Shown here: positions 10,572-20,398 of the stretch, piece after piece
Numbering within the stretch: position 1 is the stretch's first letter
How the letters are laid out: each line of letters begins with the position of its first letter
Assembly: GCA_963575745.1 (NCBI GenBank)
Contig: CAUYUJ010005047.1
Coordinates: forward strand, 212,921 to 276,920
Length of the DNA stretch: 64,000 bases
DNA from: Prorocentrum cordatum
Taxonomy: Eukaryota; Sar; Dinophyceae; Prorocentrales; Prorocentraceae
Direction: 5' to 3'
The notes under the pieces: generated by a model
The model's input: the letters and a program-made list of their open reading frames with translations, nothing else
Told to the model about the DNA's origin: nothing
Database searches by the model: none
Made by a program: the position numbers and the translations under genes

Positions 10572-10717
10572 CGTCCCTGTCCTCCATGAGCCGTCCCGCT
10601 CGCCCTGGCCGCCCCCTCCAGATCGGGTAGACGGACAGGCGGGGTTGCGGTTCGTGCTCCCCTTCACCCGAGGAGGACAGAGAGGAGGTTGTCGTTCCTC
10701 GTTGCCCTCCCCCCGAT

Positions 10718-10815
10718 CTCTCTCTCTCTCTCTCTCTTTTGTTTCTTTTCTCTCTCGCTCTCTCCCTCTCTATCTCTCTCCCTCTCTCCCTCCCTCTCTC
10801 TCGCTCTCTCTCCCT
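10718..10815. repeat. (CT)n microsatellite
   Basis: TCTC/CTCC tract with a TTTTGTTTC interruption. The segment 10,816-11,210 is unique, with no gene recognised. Confidence 0.93.
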
Positions 10816-11210
10816 CGCCCATCCTCCTGGCGGGGGGAGTGGACAGGAGGGAGGGACGGGGCGGATCGCGAGGTCGAGCGTCGGAAGAGTCGCTCCTTCC
10901 GCCCCTTCCCTCCCCCTCCTCTTCTCCAACAGTATGCAGTACTGCCACAAGCAGATTCTCTCCACTGGTGCCGTCCAGTGCGGGGGCTGCGTCTCCCGCG
11001 TATGGGCTTCGCACAGCATGTCAAACATGTGCGTGTTGTCTGTGTTGTTGTTCGGACGGACCGTTTTCTGCATGGTCTCTCCGTATCTCTTGGTGCTCTG
11101 CTCGCATCTTCTCAGACCGTCCGCCTTCGGCCAGCCCTACCGGCGGTCACGCATCGGCGCTTGCCGCACTCTTGCCCCCCCTCCTCCTCAGCGGCCGCTC
11201 AAAGTACGTA

Positions 11211-11371
11211 CAGTGCCGTTTTTAATACATGCTCCGCGTGCGGATCATGTATTACACATGCAGGGCTTTAGCATTAAAAACAACAACGAGTTCATGCATA
11301 CATTCTTCTATAAATGAACCCTGTCTTAAAATCCAATGTTTTTCAAAATCCTGTGTATTAATGACTGCCAT
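11211..11371 (+). mobile_element. Family I element, copy 1
   Basis: It starts CAGTGCCGTTTTTAATACAT and ends near GTGTATTAATGACTGCC, so the ends are inverted copies of each other. The interior has GCTCCGCGTGCGGATCATGT and GCAGGGCTTTAGCAT. Copies lie at 15.4, 39.3 and 56.0 kb. No clean target duplication is seen here. Confidence 0.75.
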
Positions 11372-11494
11372 GTGCCTTCGGATTCCCGGAGTCCAGTCTG
11401 CTCCCGGCGCCCTCCATCCTCGGGAGCCGACTGGCTGGCGTCGTCCCTCCTCATCGGGGGGCGGGCGTACAGTCCGCTCGCGTCCAAAAATTAA

Positions 11495-11680
11495 GTCGGG
11501 CGTGTCCCCCCACAGGGGGATTTTCGACGAAAGATGAAAAGATACCCCAAAAATACACCACAAAGGTCAAACAATACTCAACAAAATAGTCCCCAGACTA
11601 TGTTTGGAATCTTTTTTGATTATTGTTGGGGTATTTTCTATCTTCCGTCGAAAATCCCCCTGTGGGGGGACAGGCCCGAC
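11495..11680 (+). mobile_element. Family D TTAA-type MITE, copy 2
   Basis: Flanked exactly by TTAA (11,491-11,494 and 11,681-11,684). The ends GTCGGGCGTGTCCCCCCACA and TGTGGGGGGACAGGCCCGAC are inverted copies, and the inverted region continues through GGGGGATTTTCGACGAAAGA for about 40 bp. The A/T-rich middle carries AGTCCCCAGACTATG, as in copy 1. No transposase is encoded; a piggyBac-like relative would have to act in trans. Confidence 0.85.
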
Positions 11681-11828
11681 TTAATCCAAAACGCACACCC
11701 TCGAAAGCAGGGCGGGAAGCGATCTCCAGGCTCCGAAGAGGCCTGCCGCCCAGGTCGGGCACATGCTTCCCCGACCTCGCCCGGGCGTCTCCCAGGATTT
11801 GCCGATCCGCCGCGTCGGGTTTCGCGCT

Positions 11829-11872
11829 CAGTGATCTGTGTGTATTTATTTGTGTGTCCCAGGGCCCCTTCA
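11829..11872 (+). mobile_element. Family A element, right-end fragment
   Basis: GTGATCTGTGTGTATTTATT followed by TGTGTGTCCCAGGGCCCCTT and CA equals the right quarter of family A. No left part is present. Confidence 0.75.
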
Positions 11873-11934
11873 CTCTTCCATGAAGGAAATTCCAGAGGCC
11901 GCGCGAGGCGCGCAATCGTCGTACCATCGGGTCC

Positions 11935-12715
11935 ACACGTCCTCTCCGTAGGGCATGGGTCGACGATCGCGAGATCGATGCTCCGACGTAAGTCCGACGT
12001 GAATCCGATATAAATGCGACCTACATCGACGAGGACCCGACGTACATCCGAGGTTAATTCGACGTACGTGAGCCTCAACTTGCCGCGCCAGTGCTCCAGG
12101 ATGATCCTCATAACTTACTTCGGATCGGATCTCTCCTGCTACCAGTCGTCCTCGATGAGTGCCTGCTCCTTGTCCTTCCCCTCCTCCCCCTGGTTCTCCT
12201 CTTCCCCCTCCGCCAAGCTTTCGCCTGGCCCCTTGTCCCCTTGCGCTGCACGTGCCATTCCAGAATTGGCACCTGGATTTTGCGAAATAGAACCTGTTGA
12301 GCACAATAGGCAGTATATGGGAGGGTGGGATAGACCGGACGGAGCTAGGACGAGGATAATCCCAGAGCGTTCCGCAATGCATGCTCTCAGAGCGCTCCAG
12401 AACGCTCTGATAAGGCCGCGGCGCCCGAGACAGCCTCCAAAGCCGCCGGATCTGGGAGATTCTCGATTTATCCTCACCCGATGTTATCCTCGTCCTGGCT
12501 TCGTCTTACCACGGCGGTGGCCCTGCCCACCCACCGTTACGTTGCATCTTCGGGGTACCTCGCCTGTCCCCCAAATTCGTGTCTTCGTTTGTGCTCGACG
12601 CGGGCTCGATGTGGACTCGACGCAGAGCTTGCGTGGGTTCGGCGCGGATTCGACACGCATTCGACACGGATGCGACGAGCCCGACATAGAGTCGACACGG
12701 ACTCGACGCGGATGG
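11935..12715. repeat. Degenerate short-period GACTCGACRCGGA blocks
   Basis: Two stretches, 11,985-12,075 and 12,590-12,715, are made of loosely repeated CGACGTA/TCCGACGTGAATCC and GACTCGACGCGGATT units of roughly 11-15 bp. The DNA between them (12,080-12,590) looks unique and I see no gene in it. Confidence 0.55.
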
Positions 12716-13269
12716 GGCCGCGACAGGACAGTCAAGGTCCTCCGAGGATGCAGAGCCACCGAGCGGTGGTTCCGCCCACCCTCCGCCAGCCTCCACCTCT
12801 GGCTGGGCGCCAGCTGTTGGTCCTCTCTGGGCGGCGGCCGCCCAGGCCGTGCAGGACTCGGCCCTCCGCGGCCGCGCCGACGACCGGGCCCTCAGGGCTG
12901 GGGGCGGCTGCTCCCCGCGGCACGCCGGCGCCCGTGGCCTAGCGGGAGGCATGCTGCGCGGGCCCTCGACTTGCCGTGGGGGCGCGCCTCAAGACACCAT
13001 CTGCTCTCGTCGGGGTGCCCTGGGTTTCTGCGCTCCGCGCGCTGCGCGGTGACGTCCCGCAGCCGTTTTGCAGGAGCTGCTGCGTTCAGGGCGCTCCGGG
13101 TGTGTCCTCGGGTGCACCTCGCGCACGGGTTCTCAGGGTCGGGTTTCTTGCGAGGGTTTCTTGCGGTCGCGCCCGCACCGTATCCTCACCCCCAGATGGC
13201 CCTCGTCGTCCCCGCCTCCCTGCGCCCCCTCCTCCCCTCCCCCGCTGCCTTGCCTCCGCCCCTCAGTCT
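12716..13269. other. GC-rich unique stretch, no gene recognised
   Basis: Very GC-rich. All frames of both strands stay partly open because stops are rare at this composition. One + frame reads through an alanine/arginine-rich segment near 12,850-13,050, but I found no family motif and no clear boundaries. Confidence 0.5.
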
Positions 13270-13386
13270 CGACACATCCTCCTCCTCCTCCTCCTCCTCC
13301 TCCTCCTCCTCCTCCTCCTCCTCTTGAACAAGCTAAAGCTACGAGGCGCGAGTTCTCCTCCTCCTCCTCCTCCTCCTCCTCCTCCT
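13270..13386. repeat. (CCT)n tracts
   Basis: CCT runs at 13,270-13,325 and 13,355-13,386 with about 30 bp between. A pyrimidine-biased stretch follows to about 13,560. Confidence 0.92.
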
Positions 13387-13789
13387 TCGCATCGTTCCTC
13401 CTCCTTCTCATCTTCGTTCTCTCCACTCTCCCGCTCCGCCGCCTCCCCGCTCGCTCCTCATCCCCCCCACTCCTCCTGAACTCATCCACTTCCTGTTTCT
13501 CCTTATTCTTCCTATTTCCGTCCCTCTCCATTCCCTCCTCCGCACTTTCCGCTCTCTATTCCTACCGCCGTGGCGGAAAGGGAGCTCATATTGTTGGGCT
13601 CCCGCAGGCACACATTGCCTAGGGTCTTGCACGAAGTCGAAGCAGGAAGAGGAGGGGAATGGAGAAGAGGAGAGGAGGAGCTGGAGGAGGAGGGAAGGGC
13701 AGGAGGGGGAGCACAAGTGATGAACAGGAGGGACCAGAGGGAGAGCACTTCAGGAGGAGAGCGAGGATGAGAATGAGGACGGAGTCGGA

Positions 13790-13930
13790 GGGGAAACGTG
13801 GACGACGAGGAAACGAACGGAGGATGATGAGGAGACGACGTGGACGACGAGGAAGCGTGGACGACGAGGAAAGACGAAACGACGAGGAAACGTGGACGAC
13901 GAGGAAACGACGTGGACGACGAGCAAACAC
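13790..13930 (+). repeat. Short tandem array GTGGACGACGAGGAAAC
   Basis: Units of about 15-17 bp (GTGGACGACGAGGAAACGA and variants) recur around ten times. Purine-rich flanks from 13,630 hold no recognisable gene. Confidence 0.85.
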
Positions 13931-14061
13931 AGGAGGATAGCGAAGATGAGGAGTGATGGGCGCAAGAGGCTCGACGAGGTGCCCTGGAGAGTACTCTGTT
14001 GCCAGGCCGGGTGCGGAGCTGGACGTCCAACGGGTGCCGCCCCCTTGAAGGCAAAACATTC

Positions 14062-14185
14062 TGCACGAACGAGATGGGCACGGAAAGAATGGGTACGATG
14101 CGCCCAACAGCGGCCGCTGCTGGTTCGGGACAACATTTGCTGTTGGGCACTGTGCCCATTGTTTCCGTGCCCATTTCGGGCGTCC
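14062..14185 (+). mobile_element. Family L element, copy 1
   Basis: The left end GAGATGGGCACGGAAAGAAT is mirrored by the right end CCGTGCCCATTTCGGGCG. Inside, CCCAACAGC and GCTGTTGGGC repeat the inversion. AAAACAT occurs on both sides (14,054-14,060 and 14,186-14,192) and may be the target duplication. About 122 bp. Confidence 0.75.
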
Positions 14186-14475
14186 AAAAACATGGCTTGA
14201 GGAATTGGGTGCCGTTTTGCTTTCGGGTGCTGCTAGCCTGGGGCAGATGCGTCCAGACAACGATCGCCTTCAAGCGACTGCGCCCTCCTTCAGCACGCAT
14301 CTCTGCTGGCCTCTGCCCTGTGGGTCTTGAGGGCACTACCGCTGGCGGTGGGTTCTTGGTCTCCTGGTCCTCTTCCGTCCAGCGGCCTGCGTCGCCTGAG
14401 GTGTTCGGGTTCGGTAGCCCTCTCTTTTGTAAGCAGCGTACGAGTACCAGTAATAGAGACTGGTTTGCAGGGTCC

Positions 14476-14670
14476 CGCGATACCTTGGGTCATCCGGCCA
14501 GCACCCTCCCCTCCGCCCCCTGGATAACCTGACCTTGTCGGCTGTTGAGGCCCGAAGGAGGTACGCAGTACTCGTGCGCGCGGGCACTCGTGCGGCTGCC
14601 CAGAGCGAAAAGGTTAGTTTATCGGCCGGCGCCTCCCCCTCCCCTCCCACAGGATAATCCAGTTTTCGCG
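14476..14670 (+). mobile_element. Family BB element, copy 1
   Basis: Inverted ends CGCGATACCTTGGGTCATCC and GGATAATCCAGTTTTCGCG. It shares GGATAACCTGACCTTG, AAGGTTAGTTTATCGGCCGG and CTGCCCAGAGCG with 38,167-38,349, in the same orientation. No target duplication was assigned. The 370 bp downstream (14,671-15,039) are unique, with no gene recognised. Confidence 0.7.
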
Positions 14671-15039
14671 AACCGCAAAAAAGCGTGCTCGCACCTTCCC
14701 GCAAGTCGATGCCACATAGTGTGGGGGTGGGCCTGGCGAGCTTCAGGGTCGAAGGTAACTATGTCAGCATGGTCCTCGCATGCTGTTGCACTCTATGCGC
14801 ATCTTACGGGTCCAGGTTGTCTTCTGGCAACGTCTTTGACGTACAAATGGCGGCAAGCGGGAGGCTTTGGACATCACCCCCTGATCACACGCGCACCAGA
14901 ATTAGGAATACGTCTTCCGATTTTGAATAAGCACAGAGGGTGGAGGAGGAGATAAGGAGGAGGATCACCTCTCCTCCCCTCCTCCTGCTGTTTGGCCCAA
15001 GCAATGGAGGCTCGAGAAGTTGTGTCTGCTCGGCATGGG

Positions 15040-15345
15040 ATTCGCGTGTGCTGTGCAGTCGCTGGCCCCGAGAGCAGACGCCGAGGCGACCAGCTTTGCG
15101 GAGGCAGCGACGTCCCCGCCGCCGCCGCCCAGGCCGAAGCCGAAGCCCTTCTGGCTGGACCCTAAGGAGCGAGACCTCGAGTACGTGCTGGGGCGGGCGC
15201 AGGAGGCTGCCGCCGCGGCCAGAGCCGCCGTTGGCCACGCGCAGGCTCTGGCGCGCACCGCCGCGCGGGCGGAGCCGGCCGTGGGCCGGCTGTGCCCCAG
15301 GGTGGCCCCTGGCCGCCGCGCGGGAGCAGCGTTGGAGTACGAGAC
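15040..15345 (+). CDS. Exon-like, alanine-rich helical segment
   Basis: One + frame reads about 100 residues without a stop. It starts hydrophobic (MGFACAVQSLA), passes a proline run (PPPPRPKPKPFWLDPKERDL) and becomes an Ala/Arg-rich helix (EYVLGRAQEAAAAARAAV and onward). I do not recognise a family. It stops being convincing where family I sequence begins at about 15,373. With the stretches at 16.49 and 17.4 kb it could form one + strand gene whose introns hold the intervening arrays and elements, but no splice site is compelling. High GC alone can keep a frame open for this long. Confidence 0.3.
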
Positions 15346-15372
15346 CTCGGCAGCAAATCATGGGGGCCCTGT

Positions 15373-15485
15373 TCAGTGCCGGTTTTTGATGCATGCTCCG
15401 CGGGCGGATCGTGCATCAGAAATGCAGGGATTTAGTATCGGACGCAACGATGAGTTCATGCATACATTTACCTATACGACCACCC
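15373..15485 (+). mobile_element. Family I element, partial
   Basis: It starts CAGTGCCGGTTTTTGATGCA and keeps GCTCCGCGGGCGGATCGTGC, ATGCAGGGATTTAGTATC and GAGTTCATGCATACATTTAC. The right end with AAAACTGCCC is missing. Confidence 0.7.
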
Positions 15486-15527
15486 TTCGGGTGATAAGGA
15501 GGTTCGGGGGGGGGAGGAACCAACGTC

Positions 15528-15682
15528 TCACTCGATCGGTCTCACTATCGATCTCACTATCGATCTCAGTATCGGTCTCGCTCGATCGATCTCCCTCGAT
15601 CGATCTCACAATCGATCTCACAATCGATCTCACTCGATCTCACTCGATCTCACTCGATCTATCTCACACTCGATCTCACTCG

Positions 15683-15683
<1 letters not shown>
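15528..15683 (+). repeat. TCTCACTCGATC short tandem array
   Basis: Roughly a dozen units of CTCACTCGAT, CTCACTATCGAT and CTCGATCGAT, 10-14 bp each, run straight into a CAT microsatellite. Confidence 0.9.
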
Positions 15684-15719
<36 letters not shown>

Positions 15720-15828
15720 GCATCATCGTCCTCATCATCAGCATCATCATCATCAGCATCACCATCATCATCATCATCAGCATCAACATCAGCATCAGCA
15801 TCATCAACAGCATCAACATCAGCATCAC

Positions 15829-15860
<32 letters not shown>

Positions 15861-15893
15861 ACATCATCATCATCATCATCATCTCATCATCAA

Positions 15894-15927
<34 letters not shown>

Positions 15928-15928
15928 G
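15684..15928. repeat. (CAT)n microsatellite
   Basis: CAT units with AGC/AAC interruptions (CATCAGCATCAACATC). Confidence 0.95.
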
Positions 15929-15929
15929 C

Positions 15930-16142
15930 GGGACACCGCGGGACCCCGGCGGGATACCGCGGGGCACCGCGGGACACCGCGGGACACCGGCGGGACACCG
16001 CGGGCCACAGGCCGCCCGGAAGGGAGACATTTGGTCCGGCCGCGCCTCAGCCACACGGGACACCAGCGGGACACCGGCGGGACACCGCGGGCCACCGGCC
16101 GCCCGGAAGGGAGACATTTGGTCCGGCCGCGCCTCAGCCACA
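15930..16142 (+). repeat. CGGGACACCG array with an ~88-bp duplication
   Basis: Units of CGGGACACCG/GCGGGATACC are followed by two copies of a longer phrase (GGCCGCCCGGAAGGGAGACA, then TTTGGTCCGGCCGCGCC and TCAGCCACA) about 88 bp apart. From 16,143 to 16,490 the sequence is unique and shows no gene. Confidence 0.85.
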
Positions 16143-16492
16143 GGAGACTTTCTTCTCGCCCGCCCACGCAGCTTCGCCTCGACCGCACGCACGGCACGCA
16201 CGAACACGAAACCGAAATCGATTTCCCGGTAGGGGGGCTCTCCGTTCCACTTCGATATGACCCCCTCACCTCCGATTCAAGCATTAGTCATGTAATAAGC
16301 ATCATATAGTTTTAAACATCATATGTATTTACCACCTGCCCCGTATGTCCTCGTAATTCCATCTTCAGGGTGCATCCGCGTGCGCGAGCGTCTCGTAAGC
16401 GATGAGGCTGCGCCGATGGAGCATCGGTTGGCGTCGGCAAGCGTCGATGCGTAGGAGCCAGCGAGATGGCATGGGAGGCTCCCATGGGTTGC

Positions 16493-16730
16493 CACCGAAC
16501 GAGACTACCCAGTGCCACCACCTGGTCAGCAGCCTGAAGGCGGCGATCCGTCAGTCTCACCAGGCCGTCGAGGGGGCCGCGCAGTCGCAGCGCTCGCTGG
16601 AGCTGGCCGCCAATGCCACACTACAGGCCCTGCTGAACCCCGCGGTGCTGGCGCGCCCTGCAAAGTACAACGCGTACATGCGCGCCGGCAGCGCCCCCGA
16701 GGTGGCGCGGCGAGATCCACATAGATCCCC
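16493..16730 (+). CDS. Exon-like, helical Ala/Gln-rich segment
   Basis: After GAGACTACCCAG, a possible acceptor, a + frame reads about 75 residues: CHHLVSSLKAAIRQSHQAVE, then an Ala/Leu-rich helix with SLELAANATLQALLNPAV, then PAKYNAYMRAGSAPEVARRD. It looks like an amphipathic helix rich in Ala, Gln and Leu, similar in flavour to the segment at 15.1 kb. No domain is recognised. A donor cannot be fixed; the frame remains open to about 16,838, where family L begins. Confidence 0.35.
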
Positions 16731-17019
16731 TGCTCCGGGCCTGGCCCATTCTAGGCCCCGGAGCGGTGCCCTAGCAGGCACGTGCAATGGTCGCTGGCGT
16801 CCAGCCTGGGCCGGGCCCCGGGGCAGTGGCTGTGCATAGATCGGGACGACCGACATGGGTACAGAAAGAATGGGTACAATGCCCAACAACATTTCCTGTC
16901 CATTTTGAACAGGACTCGCTGTCCGCGCCGCCGCGGACAGAAGTCCATTCGAGACAGAAGGCCGCCTGCCCGACAGCGGCCGCTGTTGGTTTGGGACAAC
17001 ATGTGTTGTTGGGCATTGT

Positions 17020-17369
17020 TCGGGGGTGGACAGACCTCCTACCCTGACACGTCGATTGAGGAATTGGCCGTCTTCGGTCCGCCAGAGGGCGTCGCGGCCG
17101 CCATTTGTGCGGGTCCAGGTCCGTCGGTCTCGGTCCCAGGCCGTTTTGACTAAGGGGAGGTCTGCTAAAGGGAGGTTTTCAGGAGAGGAAAAAGCACACA
17201 GACACAATTAATCCTCGATTCCCCAGAAAATATGGGGAAATATGGGAAGTGGGGGGGAAAACAGAAACCCAGAACATATGGGACAATATGAGGAAAAAGT
17301 TTATTTATGTGTATTTATTTGAAATTTATTTGTGTGTTCTGGGTCCCCTTCAGGTTTGTGCACCGCCGA
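17020..17369 (+). mobile_element. Family B element, copy 1, interrupted by A2
   Basis: Ends TCGGGGGTGGACAGACCTCC and TTTGTGCACCGCCGA are inverted copies. The element is flanked by ATTGT (17,015-17,019 and 17,370-17,374), which belongs to the surrounding L2. Without A2 it is 171 bp, the same as B2 and B4. Interior motifs are CTGACACGTCGATT and GAGGGCGTCGCGGCCG. Confidence 0.85.
17179..17351 (+). mobile_element. Family A element, copy 2, nested in B1
   Basis: It runs TCAGGAGAGGAAAAAGCACA to TGGGTCCCCTTC and is flanked by AGGTTT (17,173-17,178 and 17,352-17,357). Deleting it with one AGGTTT rebuilds the B right end AAAGGGAGGTTTGTGCACCG, which matches the uninterrupted copy at 61,570-61,587. Confidence 0.88.
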
Positions 17370-17412
17370 ATTGTACCCCTTTTTTCCGTACCCACTTCGG
17401 GCGGCCAGAACA

Positions 17413-17572
17413 GATCTCGCCGCCCTGCGAGGGGCTCCCCGGCAGACGGTGCCACATGGAGTGCGCCCACCTGGCGGCGGACGCCCCGCGCCGTGGGGCG
17501 CCGCCGGGCGGCGAGCCGCCGGGGCCCCCGCTGCCCGCCTTCGTGCGCCTGCCGCCGCCCGCCTTCCTGTGA
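17413..17572 (+). CDS. Exon-like C-terminal segment
   Basis: Immediately after the right end of L2 (GGCGGCCAG) a + frame reads about 50 residues to a TGA at 17,570-17,572: ISPPCEGLPGRRCHMECAHL, then an Ala/Pro/Gly tail ending LPAFVRLPPPAFL. The C-x7-C-x3-C-H spacing could bind metal, but no family is recognised. It could be the last exon of the gene suggested at 15.0 and 16.5 kb, with L2/B1/A2 forming the intron. Supporting signals are weak. Confidence 0.3.
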
Positions 17573-17639
17573 CGCCCCGCCCCGCGGCCGAGCGGCCCCG
17601 CCCGAGGGGGCGCGCGCGCGCGCGCCCGGGCGGGCGCGA

Positions 17640-17675
17640 GACCGCCGGTGGGCCGCGGCGCCGACGTCGTCGCCG

Positions 17676-17715
<40 letters not shown>
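17640..17715. repeat. (GTC)n microsatellite
   Basis: GTC units lie between very GC-rich stretches (GCGCGCGC) on both sides. Nothing gene-like is seen to 18,088. Confidence 0.9.
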
Positions 17716-18088
17716 CTGCCCCCGCCCGAGGGGGCGCGCGCGCGCGCGGGCCCGCGGGCCGAGGGGGCGCCGCCTCGGCGCGCGGCCGTGCGAGGGCGCG
17801 GGAGGGCGGCCGCGGTCGCACGGGAGGGGGGGGGGGGGCGCACGGGAGCGGCCGGGGAGGAGCGGCGGGCCAGTTGCTCAATTATTCTCTTGCACAGCTG
17901 TGCTCTAGAGCTCGGACCGCTTTATTTTCGCTCGTTCGTCGTCGTCGTTCGTTCGTTCGTCGTTCGTGCTCCCCCCCCCACGGCCACACAAGTAAACTCC
18001 TGGAGGAAGGAGGCAAAAGCCTCCTGTCCCTCGCAGCTCCTTGGTGCAAGAGCCAGGGCACGCGTGCCACTTGTTTTAGGCGGGGCGT

Positions 18089-18267
18089 GAAAGCGACCAC
18101 AGTGACTGCTTTTCTTCTGTCGTCACCTGCCAGCCCGCAGCAAGGAAGCAGTGGTTGTGGTCACTTTCGTTGAGCTTTGGCACCATGGGAATGACCACAA
18201 CCGCTGCTTCTTTGTCGGCCGGCTGGAAGGCGGCGCAGACAAAAAGCAGCGGCTGTGGTCGTTTTCC
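18089..18267. mobile_element. Family P, two adjacent 80-bp hairpins
   Basis: 18,089-18,168 folds GAAAGCGACCACAGTGACTG onto CAGTGGTTGTGGTCACTTTC. 18,188-18,267 folds GGAATGACCACAACCGCTGC onto GCAGCGGCTGTGGTCGTTTT. The two are diverged copies of one foldback about 100 bp apart (start to start). Confidence 0.75.
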
Positions 18268-18433
18268 CGTCCCGCATCTTTGGCCGTGGGGCAGAGTCAG
18301 GCGCCAGCTCCCTAATTGGCACTCGGGGCCCGGGAGCGGACGACAGCGAGGGCCAAGGGGACCGACCACACGGCGCGGGCGCACGGGAGCGGTCGGGGAG
18401 AAGCGACGGGCCAGAGTGAGGGGTCTGGGCCTC

Positions 18434-18605
18434 CCGGATGGGGTCCGAGCAGACGGGGTCGGAGGATCGCGCCGCATCGCCGATGCACTCACTGATGATG
18501 CGGCTTGATGTGGAGCCCGCGTTTCCCCACGCCGACGTCGCCGATGCATCGCGGATGCGGCGGGATCCTCAGACCCCATCTACTCGGACCTCAGCTAGGA
18601 GGCCT
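18434..18605. mobile_element. Family Q foldback element
   Basis: The left arm GGGTCCGAGCAGACGGGGTC, followed by GGAGGATCGCGCCGCATCGC, is mirrored by GCATCGCGGATGCGGCGGGA and TCCTCAGACCCCATCTACTC. Arms are about 48 bp. One copy is seen. Confidence 0.65.
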
Positions 18606-19649
18606 CGAAGGGGGGGGACACAGGGGAGGAGACGACCGCAGGCTGAGCAGTCCTCGGGGTCCTGAGTCGCCACGGGTGCTCGCTTCGAGGAGGAAGCGTC
18701 CGGGTAGATCTGGGGACAGATGTCCAGCGCCCTGGAAACCGGGGATTTCTGTTGCAAGCCATAACTTTCAAAGACGTGACTGAAGATAATGAAGAAGAAG
18801 AAGGGATAGTCACTCGACCAATGGCACCAGTCTGCTTGGTTGTGCCAATCTCATGGATTGTCAAAGTCCTGATTTACGGTGCCCTGAGGTTTGAGCATTC
18901 TTGATTCTATTACGTTAGAAGGTTGCAGTTCAGAAGTTCACGAGGAGGAGGAGGAGGAGGAGGAGGATAGTCACTGGAGGTCCATGGTTTGGGAAGAAGG
19001 TCAGGAAGGACTAGACATGGGGATATCGGACGATTCTTTTGGGGGAGCAGCCTCGTCTGGTCGAGACCCGTACGTCGGCGGTATGTCTTGGTATCTCCCG
19101 GGGTCTCGGCCGGACTACAGTGGCAGAGCCACAGTGGCACTAATCATGGCCAGTTCAGGGCTTGTGGGAGTGCATAGTTGGCATCTCGCTATGGCAGCAG
19201 GAAGGGGCCAATGAGTGGTGGGATGGGATAGGAGAAACTTCATAATGGGAAAGGCATGAGCAGGAGCAGAAGTAGGGGCCTATAGCCGAGGCTAGGATAA
19301 GAGAGCGCGATGAGAAGCTTCGACGAGCAGGACGATGACGCCGAGCGAACGAGCGAGCCCGCGAGGCGGACGACAGGCTCGAAAGTCCTAGGTAGCGAGA
19401 AAAATCAATGCGCATGAACCGCATAAGATCAAGCATGTCGAGGTCACGAGCTTTCGAGGTACGGGACACGCGTTTTAAACGCAATCTGCACGAACGGGAC
19501 CCAGTGTCGAAGACGCGTTAGGCGAGTCACTTTCCGCCACCTGCCCTTCTGGAAACGGCTCTATGGCCGAACGTAGAGGCCAGAACGCGACAATTCAATA
19601 CCTACACTGGAAAGCCATGGATCGGGCCGTCTGGGTCCTACAGTCGGGC
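18606..19649. other. Mostly unique stretch, no gene recognised
   Basis: About 1 kb of moderate GC with a short GGA run (18,942-18,965). Several open frames of 60-110 codons overlap on both strands, without a motif or a splice pattern I would defend. Confidence 0.55.
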
Positions 19650-19800
19650 TGCTGAAATAAGGGCCGCTAAATAAGGAACGAAGCCCCTCTGTGGCTTCAA
19701 AAACAAGCCTGGGTGCACGAGAAGGGCTAGAGGAATAACCACGGAAGGACGTAAAGAACATTGAGCCTTTTCCGAATCCAAAATGTTCCTTATTTCAGCG
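19650..19800. mobile_element. Small inverted-repeat element
   Basis: Ends CTGAAATAAGG and CCTTATTTCAG with GGAACG/TGTTCC next to them. About 145 bp, less GC-rich than its surroundings. One copy is seen. Confidence 0.5.
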
Positions 19801-19824
19801 TCTTGGCTGTAGTGGAGGTCCCAT

Positions 19825-19990
19825 CCGAGCCCTCTTGGAGTGCCTTGCGGGTCTCTTGGGCCGTGGCCAGGGGGTAGACTTGGGCCATGGTGGGGCTCTC
19901 CTGCAGTTGGCCATGTTGCGTCTTGGCGGCCTCTCGGGACCGTCTTGGAGGCCATCTTGGCTCATCTGCGCCGTCTCGGATACCTTGTTG
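19825..19990 (+). repeat. CTTGG-array, short
   Basis: Units such as CTCTTGGGCCGTGGCCAGGG and CTTGGAGGCCATCTTGG. From 19,991 to 20,398 I see unique sequence with no gene. Confidence 0.7.
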
Positions 19991-20398
19991 GAGCCAACTC
20001 AGGCGGACATGCCCACGGATTCCCATCAGCATCATTGCGCTTGTTGGAGTACAGAAGCTTCGCGCATCCTCATCAGGCCATAGTTGAGTTGCGCTGGTGA
20101 GGGAAATGTAGCAGCATGTTGTGGCGCGAAGAGGGCGGGCAGAAGCTCCTTCAACTCGCGCGTGCCCCGTTCATATCTTCGTCCCGTCGGGACACTGCGA
20201 AAGCCCTCACGGTTGATTCCTGCGTTGTCCGTGACAGTGGACAGGCGCCAAGAGAGTTCGAGTAAGCCACAGGTTTCCGGTTATCGGAGTGATATCACTA
20301 AAGTGACTATCAACCTAAGTCAGCGCAGTAGAAGGAAACGTGTTGACAGTATTGGATGTAGCAGACAAGTGAAGGAGTTTTGGTAGTAGTGGTGATAG

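Larger units (their letters stand above)
16838..17412 (+). mobile_element. Family L element, copy 2, interrupted by B1
   Basis: The left part has GGGTACAGAAAGAATGGGTA, GACAGCGGCCGCTGTTGGTT and TTGTTGGGCATTGT. The right part resumes at 17,370 with ATTGTACCCCTTTTTTCCGT and ends ACTTCGGGCGGCCAG. Removing 17,020-17,374 (B1 plus one ATTGT) restores a copy like L1 and L3. It lies between two exon-like stretches. Confidence 0.8.

Noticed and set aside
15020-16309. 429-codon open frame as a single protein
   Set aside because: Only the first ~100 codons look protein-like; the rest is family I, TCTCACTCGATC units, CAT repeats and CGGGACACCG units.
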